Assembly (NCBI GenBank): GCA_902762435.1
Contig: CACWOH010000016.1
Location: forward strand, 20,873 to 84,872
Length of the DNA: 64,000 nucleotides
Source: an uncultured Bacteroidia bacterium
GTDB taxonomy: Bacteria > Bacteroidota > Bacteroidia > Bacteroidales > UBA932
Direction: 5' to 3'
The translations under genes were made by a program, and so were the position numbers. Below, piece after piece: positions 26,305-34,184 of the stretch. Every line of letters begins with the position of its first letter. Position 1 is the stretch's first letter. The notes beneath the pieces were generated by a model. The model saw only the letters and a program-made list of their open reading frames with translations, had not been told where the DNA came from and did no database searches.

Positions 26305-27477
26305 CTACCCATTGGCGACGATCCTTTCCAGATGGCTGCGTTTCAGCATGTTCCGATCCCGGCTCATCATAAACTGTTTGCCGGTTCTCTTCCAGGCAAA
26401 ATAGCAATCCCGGATCTCGTCTCTCCACCCGCGGCGGATAAAATACTGCCCCGTCCGATCCCAGAAGTCATTCACCTCGATCACGACCGGGCCATCGTCG
26501 GTGATGGCGATATCCCAGCCAGCTGCCTTGCAATACGGGAACGCCTGCTGGAACTTTTTCACTTCTTCTTTGATGGATTCCCAGTTCTCGATGACCACAC
26601 CATTCAATCGGCAGCCGCTGTCGGGATGACACTCGATCTCCTTGATTTTTCTCCATCCGTCAAATTGTATGACATTATATAGTTCCCCGGTCTCTATGTC
26701 CACCGTTCCGTCAACATTTCCACCACTACCCGCATTATCTACGCACTCGCCTTGACGACCCACCTTGAAGAATACCGCGATAATCTTCACCTCTCCATCC
26801 GGATAAAGCAATGTCATAAAGCGCACAGTATTGACCGATGATTCATTGAACGCAGCGAACTGCTTGGTCTGATAGACGACACTCTCGAAAATCAAGGCGT
26901 CTTGACCCAGCACCGATGACAATGAGATCTTCTCACCATCGAAACGGGTCATTACGGCATCATCTTCTTGGTAATCAATGGTCCGGATAACCCATACATT
27001 ATCCCCGTGGGAACTCTCCGTTGGTTTGATGACACATGATTGCACATCTTTATGTTTCAAGATCCGAAGCACTTCACCCAGATTGCTTGCCTTCTCATCA
27101 TTGGTGGCAAAACGGCCTTCCGGTTGATAATAGCAATACAGTTCAGACTTACGCACCCCGGTACCCTCGAGCATCTTGTGAGCCAGGTATTTGTTCCTGG
27201 CCAGAGAATAATACTTTTTCGGATTAAGATAATCCAGATAGAAACGCTGTTCGTTCAGGCCAAGGAATGTCCGTCGGAATTCTTCATCTTGCTTCTCAAA
27301 CTCAAACTCATAGTATTCTTCCGTCGTGAGGCCCTTTGTCTCAAACAACGCACGATAGTCGGCTACAATCCTTTTTTGTTCATCTGCTGACGGAGAAATC
27401 GATGCCGCCCAAAGAAGCATGTCCGACTGGTCGGAGTCAGGACGAATCAAACGTTTAAATAAGTTCTTGATTTTCAT
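26305..27477 (-). CDS. Sugar-transfer-associated ATP-grasp protein, copy G
   Basis: 390 residues, the most divergent and the first ATP-grasp in transcription order. CVIKPTESSHGDNVWVI replaces the Gly-rich loop, FNESSVNTVRFMTL corresponds to the N-x-x-S-x-N-T-x-R block, and DNAGSGGNVDGTVDIETG, HPDSGCRLNG, GWDIAITDDG and VVIEVNDFWDRTGQY (E-x-N) complete the order. Because the acceptor-side residues differ, it likely has its own substrate. It overlaps the GT2 stop by four bases, so ligase and glycosyltransferase are translated together. Assigned by motif order; the reaction is inferred. Confidence 0.74.
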   Translation of the reverse strand: MKIKNLFKRLIRPDSDQSDMLLWAASISPSADEQKRIVADYRALFETKGLTTEEYYEFEFEKQDEEFRRTFLGLNEQRFYLDYLNPKKYYSLARNKYLAHKMLEGTGVRKSELYCYYQPEGRFATNDEKASNLGEVLRILKHKDVQSCVIKPTESSHGDNVWVIRTIDYQEDDAVMTRFDGEKISLSSVLGQDALIFESVVYQTKQFAAFNESSVNTVRFMTLLYPDGEVKIIAVFFKVGRQGECVDNAGSGGNVDGTVDIETGELYNVIQFDGWRKIKEIECHPDSGCRLNGVVIENWESIKEEVKKFQQAFPYCKAAGWDIAITDDGPVVIEVNDFWDRTGQYFIRRGWRDEIRDCYFAWKRTGKQFMMSRDRNMLKRSHLERIVANG

Positions 27478-28469
27478 CTGGATTTAGAGGTGTTTTCCTT
27501 CGATTTTATCTTTCTGACCAATCGCCCTGCATTTATTCTCAGAATCTCACGCAAACTGAAATACTCTCGGGCCGAACGATTGAACATATAAAAGTCTTCC
27601 CCCCATCTAGGCTCTGTTTTTATCAAGTCAACGATTGCATTATATGCCTTGACCATCTCTACCCGCATCCGTTTCTTGACGACACTTTCCGCATTCATCT
27701 GCTCCAACAGACCATAGCATCTTCCCATCGCAATAAACTTTCCGGCACTCTTCGGGCTGTAACTCTCCTGTAAGGATATCGCTGCTCCCGAAGACCGCAT
27801 AAAATAAGTATAGAGACTTTGTGTAATACACTTCACAAAACGAGTGCATCTGCTAAGAAACTGATAGATATACAATATATCTTCCCGATAGTATATATCT
27901 TCTTGGAAGAAAATGTTATTATCCTTGATAATGGACGCCCGGAACAACTTATTGACACACCGACGGTCAACATTCCTTGGCTGAGGAACAATACCCATCA
28001 ATGCGACAAACTCGGAGACCGTGTATCTGCCCTCACGGCACTTCCTGGCTGGAGTCATCAATTCTCCATTCCTGTAAAACGTATAAAATGCGCTTACCAA
28101 GTCGATATCATCCGTCGCAAATTCCAGATAAGTCTCTATCGCATTATTCGGCAATTCATCATCGGGATCAGGTATCATCACCCAATCACCTTTCATGTTC
28201 TTAAGGCCGACATTTCGGGCAGAGCTCACGCCGCCATTCGGTTTATGAAAGACCCTTATCCGACAATCTGCTTGTGCATATTCATCGCAAATAACCCCAC
28301 TCCTGTCTTCAGAGCCATCATCGATAAGGAGGAGCTCCCAGTTATCATAAGTCTGCTTCAGGACACCTTGGATGAAAGCCGGGAGATAAAGCTCAATATT
28401 GTAAACAGGAGCAACAATAGACACCAGCGGGGTGTTGTTGCGTTGTTTTTCCATCTCTATTTCCATCAA
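27474..28469 (-). CDS. Glycosyltransferase family 2 (GT-A fold)
   Basis: 331 residues. The GT2 N-terminal domain is typical: PLVSIVAPVYNIELYLPAF, LLLIDDGSEDRSG, VFHKPNGGVSSARNVGL and the metal-binding DxD-type site MIPDPDDELP (about 105). An inverting transferase adding one sugar to the lipid-linked intermediate. C-terminal about 120 residues are helical and basic (LVRKIKSKE), suggesting membrane association. The gene is AT-rich (38% G+C over 27901-27960). It overlaps ATP-grasp copy G and follows the Mur ligase by eight bases. Confidence 0.85.
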   Translation of the reverse strand: MMEIEMEKQRNNTPLVSIVAPVYNIELYLPAFIQGVLKQTYDNWELLLIDDGSEDRSGVICDEYAQADCRIRVFHKPNGGVSSARNVGLKNMKGDWVMIPDPDDELPNNAIETYLEFATDDIDLVSAFYTFYRNGELMTPARKCREGRYTVSEFVALMGIVPQPRNVDRRCVNKLFRASIIKDNNIFFQEDIYYREDILYIYQFLSRCTRFVKCITQSLYTYFMRSSGAAISLQESYSPKSAGKFIAMGRCYGLLEQMNAESVVKKRMRVEMVKAYNAIVDLIKTEPRWGEDFYMFNRSAREYFSLREILRINAGRLVRKIKSKENTSKSR

Positions 28470-28477
28470 CTATCGAA

Positions 28478-29995
28478 TCAGTAAAACAGGCTCTTTGTCT
28501 TCCAAGCATTAAAAGATGTCTCACGATCCGTGACAAGGTCATCCTCCAGTTCCGGCCAAACCGACACGATACACTTGTCCAAACTCCCGGAGTGACTTGA
28601 CTTGAACAGGACAAGATCGCCGGGACGGGTCGTCTCCCTGATCTTCATTGACAGATCTTCCAACGAGTCAAGACACACCAACGACAAAGAATCCCTGACC
28701 GGAATGGTCTCGATCGCCCTTCTCAACTTACTGCCACTCGTCATCAGGATATCGAAGCGCGATGCGTCCACAAATCCTACGATATCCTGATGCATGCTTT
28801 CCGACAAGGCTCCCACTTCCTCCACATCTCCCAGGACAGCGATACGCTTCCCTGAAACCGGAATGGAATCACAAGCATCGATAGCGGCTTTCATCGATCT
28901 GGCAACGGCATTGAAACAATCTGCATAAACGGTCACGCCATCCGCAGTTTTAATGATATTCTGCCTAACTCCCTCTGTCTTGTATTCTCCCAGACCTTTG
29001 ACAATATTCTGCGGGGTCACGCCGTTACAATAACCGGCAGCGAACGCATATAAGGCACAGGCCGCATTATGGTGCGCATAAATATTATGCAGCATCACGT
29101 TATATTGCTCACCCGTTTGCTTGACCATAACATCAAATGTCAATCCGTCTTCACAAACCTGAATGTTCCCGGCGCAGAAATCCGCATCAGGATTTCCAAT
29201 AGAGGTAGTCACGGCTTTCCGTCCATTCAGCAAATCGAAACGATCGAACTCATCTATGTTCACGATGACCTTTCCGTCCGGCACCATATATTTGGTCACG
29301 GAACAAATCTCCTCGGTGAGTCTCTCGACGGAACCGAAAAATTCTATATGTGAATTATCAATGGTCGTGATGACAAAGATGTCCGGATGCAACATTTCAG
29401 AGATGTACTGTGTTTCATCCGGTTCTCCCTCATGCACTTCCTGAACCATTTTCTCGGCACGAGGCGGTATATGCTGCACGGAAAAACCAACGGAGGTTTT
29501 CGTATTAACATTGAGCTTGGTAAAAGCTGTATTGAATTGCGTCTTCAACACCAAGCCGATCATACTCTTCACGGTGGACTTCCCGATACTTCCGGTCACG
29601 CCCGTAATAGACACCCGTTTTTGTAAATCCCGATAATACCTGCATAATTTGGCATACACCTCAACGGGTTTATCGGAAATAATGCAAGGGAAACCCTCAA
29701 GATCCCTATATGCGATCAAAGCGATACAGCCCTTCTTCATGGCTGCTTCCGCTTCCTTATCGTGGAGTATATAACAGATCGATCCTTTCGGAACATACCA
29801 AGAATCACGCGTACATATCTGATAGACAATCGCATTACGGGCAGCCTGGGCCTTAGCATTCAATTTGACGTCCGGCCCCAGATAATCGCACAAAAAACCC
29901 AATGTCTTATATTTCTCAGGATACCTCAACCGTCGTATTTGCTCCGCTGCCGAGGAGACTACCTTATATTTAAGTTTTTTTAAAAAACTCCTCAT
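28478..29995 (-). CDS. MurF-like Mur ligase family protein
   Basis: 505 residues. Central Mur-ligase ATPase domain with P-loop ITGVTGSIGKSTVKSM (about 150), LNVNTKTSVGFS, VITTIDNSHIEFFGS (MurF-like His region), and a C-terminal domain with YADCFNAVARSMKAAIDA and VLGDVEEVGALSESMH, both equivalents of MurF motifs. These ligases add amino acids or peptides to a carboxylate through an acyl-phosphate. The N-terminal substrate domain is unlike cell-wall MurF and starts basic (MRSFLKKLKYKV). With ATP-grasps and CapA nearby a role in a peptide-bearing surface polymer is more likely than peptidoglycan synthesis; other mur genes are absent. Confidence 0.8.
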   Translation of the reverse strand: MRSFLKKLKYKVVSSAAEQIRRLRYPEKYKTLGFLCDYLGPDVKLNAKAQAARNAIVYQICTRDSWYVPKGSICYILHDKEAEAAMKKGCIALIAYRDLEGFPCIISDKPVEVYAKLCRYYRDLQKRVSITGVTGSIGKSTVKSMIGLVLKTQFNTAFTKLNVNTKTSVGFSVQHIPPRAEKMVQEVHEGEPDETQYISEMLHPDIFVITTIDNSHIEFFGSVERLTEEICSVTKYMVPDGKVIVNIDEFDRFDLLNGRKAVTTSIGNPDADFCAGNIQVCEDGLTFDVMVKQTGEQYNVMLHNIYAHHNAACALYAFAAGYCNGVTPQNIVKGLGEYKTEGVRQNIIKTADGVTVYADCFNAVARSMKAAIDACDSIPVSGKRIAVLGDVEEVGALSESMHQDIVGFVDASRFDILMTSGSKLRRAIETIPVRDSLSLVCLDSLEDLSMKIRETTRPGDLVLFKSSHSGSLDKCIVSVWPELEDDLVTDRETSFNAWKTKSLFY

Positions 29996-30003
29996 AAAAC
30001 TAA

Positions 30004-31470
30004 TTAGTCCTTAACTTTTCTTTCCCAAAACCTGAATCTGGAAGGGATGACTGACAACGTATACTCAAAAGCTTTTGGTTTGAAAAGAAGTGCCCAACCC
30101 AGATATAACAAAACATACAAAAAGGCTTTCAACACTCCTTCCAGATACATATTCATATGCAAGAGATTCACGGAGAAATAGCAAATAGCCGCGATGGTTA
30201 CCGAGGCGACCGCCGTCGGTAGGAGATCCATCAACTGCTTGTCCCATCTATATCCGATATATCTCGAAACCAGACCGATATTCACAAAATAGCAAAACCA
30301 GTTATACAACACATATCCGGCCAACAAACCCTTCATCCCCCAAATCAAAAGGCCGATTACTACAATGGTCGACCCCAAAATCCGCTTAATCAAGGTCCAG
30401 TTGAACATCGCCTTGCTTTTCCCGATCGCAGCGATCGATTGGGTATTGACTCCCTGCAGGCACTCGGCCAGGCCGACCAGGCAGAGCACTTGGAAATACG
30501 GTATACTAGGCAGCCATCTGTCAGAGTAAAGCAGAACAAAGATTGGCCTCGCCGTCAGCATCAAAATGAACATGATCGGGAAGGACAAGAATGAAATGGT
30601 CATCGTCAATCTCTTGATTATACTCCCCAACCGAACCTTATCATCCTGCACTTCGGCATATAATGGATATGTCATCTGCGTCATGATGGATGAGATGCTC
30701 GAAGATGCCAGGCTCTCCGTACTGGCCGCTTTGGTAAAATAGCCCAGTGTTGTCGGGTTGTACAATCTTCCTATCAATAACTGGGACAATTTAGCTCCAA
30801 ACTTATTTACCAAAGAAGACAGGAACATATAGAAGCCAAAACTGAACAGTTCCTTGAACGAAGTCCAAGAGAAGGTCAGGATCGGGCGCCATTTGACGAA
30901 GAACCAGAACACCAAGGCAGGAATGGCCGCTGTGATGATGTGTTGCGCCACCAAAGCCCATACGCCAAAGCCTTTATAAGCCATAAAGACGGTAACGGCC
31001 AAGGCAGTAACCGAGGTGATTATCGTAACGATTGAAAGAAGCTTGAAGTTTAGTTTCTTCCTCAACTGGTTACGCTGGACGATATTGAAGGCATAGATGA
31101 AAAGGATGACGCCCTGGACGCGGAGGACATCACGCAAAAGCGGGATATCATAAAACCGCGATATGGCAGGAGCGCACACATACAGGATGGCATACATCAC
31201 GGCCGCAACGCCGAGATTCCAAAAAAAGATCGTGGAATAATCCTCCTGCGTCGGCTGCTTCTTCTGGATCAACGCCGACCCGAAGCCGCCGTCGATAAAG
31301 GCTTCCGCCAGCACCATGAAGATGGACAACATCCCGATGCAGCCATAGTCATAGGGCGTGAGGAGCCGCGCCAGAATGATTCCGGAGATGAACTGGATCC
31401 CCATCGTAGAATACTTCTGCAATGCGGTCCAGACCATACCGGATGCGGCTTTTTGTTTCAGGGAAGCCAC
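30004..31470 (-). CDS. Lipid-linked oligosaccharide flippase (Wzx/WzxC-type)
   Basis: 488 residues, about 12-14 transmembrane segments. The N-terminus (ASGMVWTALQKYSTMGIQF, then ILARLLTPYDYGCIGM) is the standard start of the polysaccharide-synthesis MVF/MOP flippases. It moves undecaprenyl-diphosphate-linked repeat units across the inner membrane. Its presence with a PglC-like initiator and a Wzy-like protein indicates a Wzx/Wzy route rather than ABC export. It lies ten bases after the opine-dehydrogenase-like gene and nine before the Mur ligase. No breaks seen. Confidence 0.86.
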   Translation of the reverse strand: MASLKQKAASGMVWTALQKYSTMGIQFISGIILARLLTPYDYGCIGMLSIFMVLAEAFIDGGFGSALIQKKQPTQEDYSTIFFWNLGVAAVMYAILYVCAPAISRFYDIPLLRDVLRVQGVILFIYAFNIVQRNQLRKKLNFKLLSIVTIITSVTALAVTVFMAYKGFGVWALVAQHIITAAIPALVFWFFVKWRPILTFSWTSFKELFSFGFYMFLSSLVNKFGAKLSQLLIGRLYNPTTLGYFTKAASTESLASSSISSIMTQMTYPLYAEVQDDKVRLGSIIKRLTMTISFLSFPIMFILMLTARPIFVLLYSDRWLPSIPYFQVLCLVGLAECLQGVNTQSIAAIGKSKAMFNWTLIKRILGSTIVVIGLLIWGMKGLLAGYVLYNWFCYFVNIGLVSRYIGYRWDKQLMDLLPTAVASVTIAAICYFSVNLLHMNMYLEGVLKAFLYVLLYLGWALLFKPKAFEYTLSVIPSRFRFWERKVKD

Positions 31471-31479
31471 AAGTAATCC

Positions 31480-32568
31480 TTATTCCGTTATCGCCTTTTT
31501 GATATCTTCCAGCATCACGTCTTCCTTCCCCAGCAAGTACTGGATCGTACGGGCGCCGGATTTCAGGTCTTTGCCCAACAAGGCAGAAGACAAGGCGACG
31601 ATGCCCTCCTGGATGGAAGTGTCCGCACCCACAAGCTTGGCCACGGAGATATACAGGCCCAAGCCCATCGGGACATCCTCGTTCAGATACCGGTGATTGA
31701 TGAAAGACGGCCCCTTGTTGGAAGAGTCCGCAAATGAGCGGAACACCGTCATCGGATCAATGCTCAGGTCTTCCTCGTTGCGCCACTTGGCCGCCTCGAA
31801 ATAGTCAAGCGGTTCGCAGCCGAAAGCCTGCAGCACCTTGTTCTTCTCCACGTCGAACGCCTTGATTACGTTGACGACGGACGGGGTGAAAGCCTCCCGG
31901 TACATCCAGAACTCGCCGTTGCTGTATTCGATGCGCGAGGCGGAGAACAGGATGCCGATCGGGTGGACAATCATATTGGGATTGTGGAATGCCGACTCGA
32001 GAATGTGTTTGCGGGTGTATTTGGTATTGTCGAAACACTTCGAGAGCACGGCCATCACTTCCGGGGTACGGGCCACAGGCAGGACGGAAAATGCGTTGCG
32101 AGGGTTATAGAAAGAAATGCGGACATAAGACGAGTCCATAATGCGGCCGTTGTACGCCGTGGTCTCCCATTCGCTGTAGGTGACGTCTTTTTTGATATAC
32201 TTCCTGAAGATCAGGCTGCCCATATAACCCGGTACCAGGACAATGATCTGTCCGTCCCGGACATACGGCGAGATCAACTGGGCAACGAACTCGTGCTGCG
32301 AGGTGGTCGTCATTACCATGATGACGTCGCCGAAACGGACGGCGCTCTTGACATCCCGGGTAATCAGGGCGGGGTGTACGTCAAACTCTTTTCCGCCGCC
32401 CTGAAGGGTATCGTCCTTGACGTGATAGAAACCCTCGACCTTGATCTGGTCAAAGAAACGGCCATTGGTATTGGACGTCTTCAGCAGCGCCACCTCGTAT
32501 CCTTTCTCATACAATTTCGCAGCATGGATAAGACCGGAATTGCCGCAGCCGATAATAGTAAACTTCAT
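31480..32568 (-). CDS. Opine/octopine dehydrogenase-family NAD(P)-dependent enzyme
   Basis: 362 residues. Rossmann start MKFTIIGCGNSGLIHAAKL; cofactor-domain strands DVIMVMTTTSQHEF and IVLVPGYMGSL; then the helical catalytic domain with FHNPNMIVHPIG, the His region typical of octopine/nopaline dehydrogenases (Pfam Octopine_DH). These enzymes reductively join the amino group of an amino acid with a 2-oxo acid, giving N-(carboxyalkyl)amino acids. Such opine residues, for example carboxyethyl-lysine, are known as amide substituents of some bacterial O-antigens. A role supplying an opine for the ATP-grasp ligases is therefore attractive but inferred. A sugar or ketopantoate-type substrate is the alternative. 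Confidence 0.75.
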   Translation of the reverse strand: MKFTIIGCGNSGLIHAAKLYEKGYEVALLKTSNTNGRFFDQIKVEGFYHVKDDTLQGGGKEFDVHPALITRDVKSAVRFGDVIMVMTTTSQHEFVAQLISPYVRDGQIIVLVPGYMGSLIFRKYIKKDVTYSEWETTAYNGRIMDSSYVRISFYNPRNAFSVLPVARTPEVMAVLSKCFDNTKYTRKHILESAFHNPNMIVHPIGILFSASRIEYSNGEFWMYREAFTPSVVNVIKAFDVEKNKVLQAFGCEPLDYFEAAKWRNEEDLSIDPMTVFRSFADSSNKGPSFINHRYLNEDVPMGLGLYISVAKLVGADTSIQEGIVALSSALLGKDLKSGARTIQYLLGKEDVMLEDIKKAITE

Positions 32569-32576
32569 AATGCAGT

Positions 32577-32609
32577 TCTATGATTTATCTATGATTTATC
32601 TATGATTAC
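32577..32609. repeat. Triplicated 11-bp tandem repeat (TCTATGATTTA)
   Basis: Three copies in tandem, the third ending AC instead of TA. It fills the gap between the YjbH-like stop and the start of the opine-dehydrogenase gene and runs into the stop codon. Could be a slippage-prone site that alters translation of the next gene; nothing else is visible here. Confidence 0.75.
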
Positions 32610-33397
32610 TTCAAAAGCCCAACTTTAAATCGCAGGCCGAAATTAACCCATTGAAAATTCTGCACTTCAAACATCGCCTCGAACCGGTTGTCCCAGATGG
32701 AAGCGATGAATCCGATATTTGGGGTGCGGGAGTCATATTCCGCAATCAGGCTGACGTCGTCCAGGATCCAAAGGTCCTGAAGCCAGACCGGACGCCAGTT
32801 CACGCCCACACAGGGGGCCTTGATCCGATAATCCCGACGCCAGTTGAACTGATAGCCGGCGTGCACGCCCACCCCGCCCCAGGCAGTCGGAATGTTCTTG
32901 GACAAGACAACGAAGTTGCGGTTGAAAAAGGCATTGCCGCCCTTGGAAACGTCCGCATCTATATAATTGCCTCCCTGGGCGCCCGTCGTCGGGTCGCTGA
33001 TGCCTACCACCAACGCCGGCATCCAGGCCAGTCCGAACTCCCCTTCTTTCAGCACCTGGAGACGCCCGGAGAAATGCCGGTCCTGGTTGAACATGAGCAG
33101 GTCCCGCTCGGAGGGATGGGCCCGGCGTTTCCCATCGAAGATCGTACACACATAACTGACTTCCACACGGCTCCAGAACGTGATGGTGAACCCGTACTGG
33201 AACGTATCATACCCCCACGCAGATGAAGACAGCGAATGCCGGTTCAGGTAATTGTTGGTAATCATGAACGTCCCATCCGCCTGCATCTCCGCCGTAGGCA
33301 TCTGCAACAGGCCCGTCCCGCAGTCCGCGAACTGGGCCCGGGCCGTTCCGGCCCCCAGGGCCAGGAGAAGAAGGAGGAGCAGAACCGCCTTTTTCAT
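32606..33397 (-). CDS. YjbH-like outer-membrane beta-barrel protein
   Basis: 263 residues with a signal peptide (hydrophobic Leu run, then GTARAQ). The mature N-terminus FADCGTGLLQMPTAEMQADG is the hallmark of the exopolysaccharide YjbH family, and the rest is alternating hydrophobic/aromatic strands ending in an amphipathic C-terminal strand (FGLRFKVGLLK). It probably sits in the outer membrane. YjbH-like barrels accompany capsule and exopolysaccharide loci, with a proposed role in secretion or surface retention. No Wza-like export lipoprotein or Wzc kinase is found in the window. Directly abuts the antiterminator gene. Confidence 0.75.
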   Translation of the reverse strand: MKKAVLLLLLLLALGAGTARAQFADCGTGLLQMPTAEMQADGTFMITNNYLNRHSLSSSAWGYDTFQYGFTITFWSRVEVSYVCTIFDGKRRAHPSERDLLMFNQDRHFSGRLQVLKEGEFGLAWMPALVVGISDPTTGAQGGNYIDADVSKGGNAFFNRNFVVLSKNIPTAWGGVGVHAGYQFNWRRDYRIKAPCVGVNWRPVWLQDLWILDDVSLIAEYDSRTPNIGFIASIWDNRFEAMFEVQNFQWVNFGLRFKVGLLK

Positions 33398-33949
33398 TCA
33401 ACTGATCTTTTCCAGATAACTGGGGTGGATGTAACTGACCGCAACCACGGCGACGCCGGTCACGGAAACGATGAGCTTCCGGTCTTTCTTGATGCGCTTG
33501 ATGTAGCCTTCGGCACCCTTGTAGATCCCGTCGGTCACACGGACGCGGTCGCCGATGTGATACTCGGGCGCATCAGCGCCGAAATACTTGACATTCCGGC
33601 CGGCATCGGCGGAAGTCACCAGGATGAACGAGCGCATCTCCTCGTCGCGGATGGCGCCCGGCTGCCGGCTCTCGGGTTCGGCATAGTACATGAAATCCTC
33701 ATTGTGGCTGCGCTTGAAATCGCAAAGCCACTGTTCGGCGCAACGCACGAAAAGCAGCGAAGGAATCAGTTGCTTTTCGACATAGGTCAGGCGGCCGCTG
33801 TCGAACTGCTCCACGGTATGGACCGGGACATACGTCTCCTTTCCCTCGTGTTCAAACAGGGTTTTTACATACACGACCCGGTTGTAGAACACCTTGAGGG
33901 CGTACCAGTGAAGGCCTTCCGGCGAGGGCTCGATTAATTTGGATGTCAC
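33398..33949 (-). CDS. NusG/RfaH-like transcription antiterminator (UpxY family)
   Basis: 183 residues if the GTG at 33949 is the start; the frame is open to 34069 but offers only a TTG and has no domain there. N-terminal NGN domain (WYALKVFYNRVVYVKTLFE, then YVPVHTVEQ and PSLLFVRC), C-terminal KOW domain (GDRVRVTDGIYKGAEGYI). Paralogues of NusG that head Bacteroides capsule loci (UpxY) prevent premature termination of their own long operon by binding the 5' leader. It is the first gene here, 164 bases after the promoter box, ahead of about 32 kb of co-directional genes. The exact start is uncertain. Confidence 0.82.
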   Translation of the reverse strand: MTSKLIEPSPEGLHWYALKVFYNRVVYVKTLFEHEGKETYVPVHTVEQFDSGRLTYVEKQLIPSLLFVRCAEQWLCDFKRSHNEDFMYYAEPESRQPGAIRDEEMRSFILVTSADAGRNVKYFGADAPEYHIGDRVRVTDGIYKGAEGYIKRIKKDRKLIVSVTGVAVVAVSYIHPSYLEKIS

Positions 33950-34080
33950 GATGGAGTATATTTCTCCCACTCCCCGGCCTTCAGAAGACGAATGCCGGGT
34001 AACAGTCGGGTTTGACGGGAGTCGGGCCCGTTCGGCAGGCGCGCTCCTATCCAAGAGCCGGTTCTGCAAACCCTTTCATC

Positions 34081-34103
34081 AGGCTCTCTTTCCAGAGGAG
34101 CCT
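34081..34103 (-). promoter_or_regulatory. Leader hairpin in the 5' UTR of the glycan operon
   Basis: On the minus strand AGGCTC pairs with GAGCCT, extended by TCT/AGA across one bulged base, with a GGAA-like loop. It lies about 10-30 nt after the -7 box, at the very start of the transcript. Bacteroidales capsule leaders and the RfaH ops element use early hairpins as recruitment or pause signals, so this is a candidate antiterminator target. Confidence 0.5.
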
Positions 34104-34112
34104 AAAATTGTA

Positions 34113-34142
34113 CAAAAATAAACAATTCTTATGACATACCAA
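34113..34142 (-). promoter_or_regulatory. Promoter of the glycan operon
   Basis: Minus strand: -33 TTG (34140-34142, in TTTTGG), spacing 19, -7 box TATTTTTG (34113-34120). This is a full match to the Bacteroidota primary-sigma consensus. Expected transcript start is around 34105, leaving a leader of roughly 155 nt before the antiterminator gene. No invertible repeats flank the box, so there is no sign of the phase-variable inversion seen at many Bacteroides capsule promoters. Confidence 0.75.
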
Positions 34143-34184
34143 AAGAATTGCTAAAGCAAAGGGGGAAAAAACAGGAAAAAGCGG

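Noticed and set aside
28478-29995. Housekeeping MurF for peptidoglycan
   Set aside because: No mur/fts neighbours, diverged N-terminal domain, AT-rich and embedded in the glycan operon.
34070-34184. Invertible promoter (phase variation) upstream of the capsule genes
   Set aside because: No inverted repeats flank the promoter box and no invertase gene is near; only a leader hairpin is seen.
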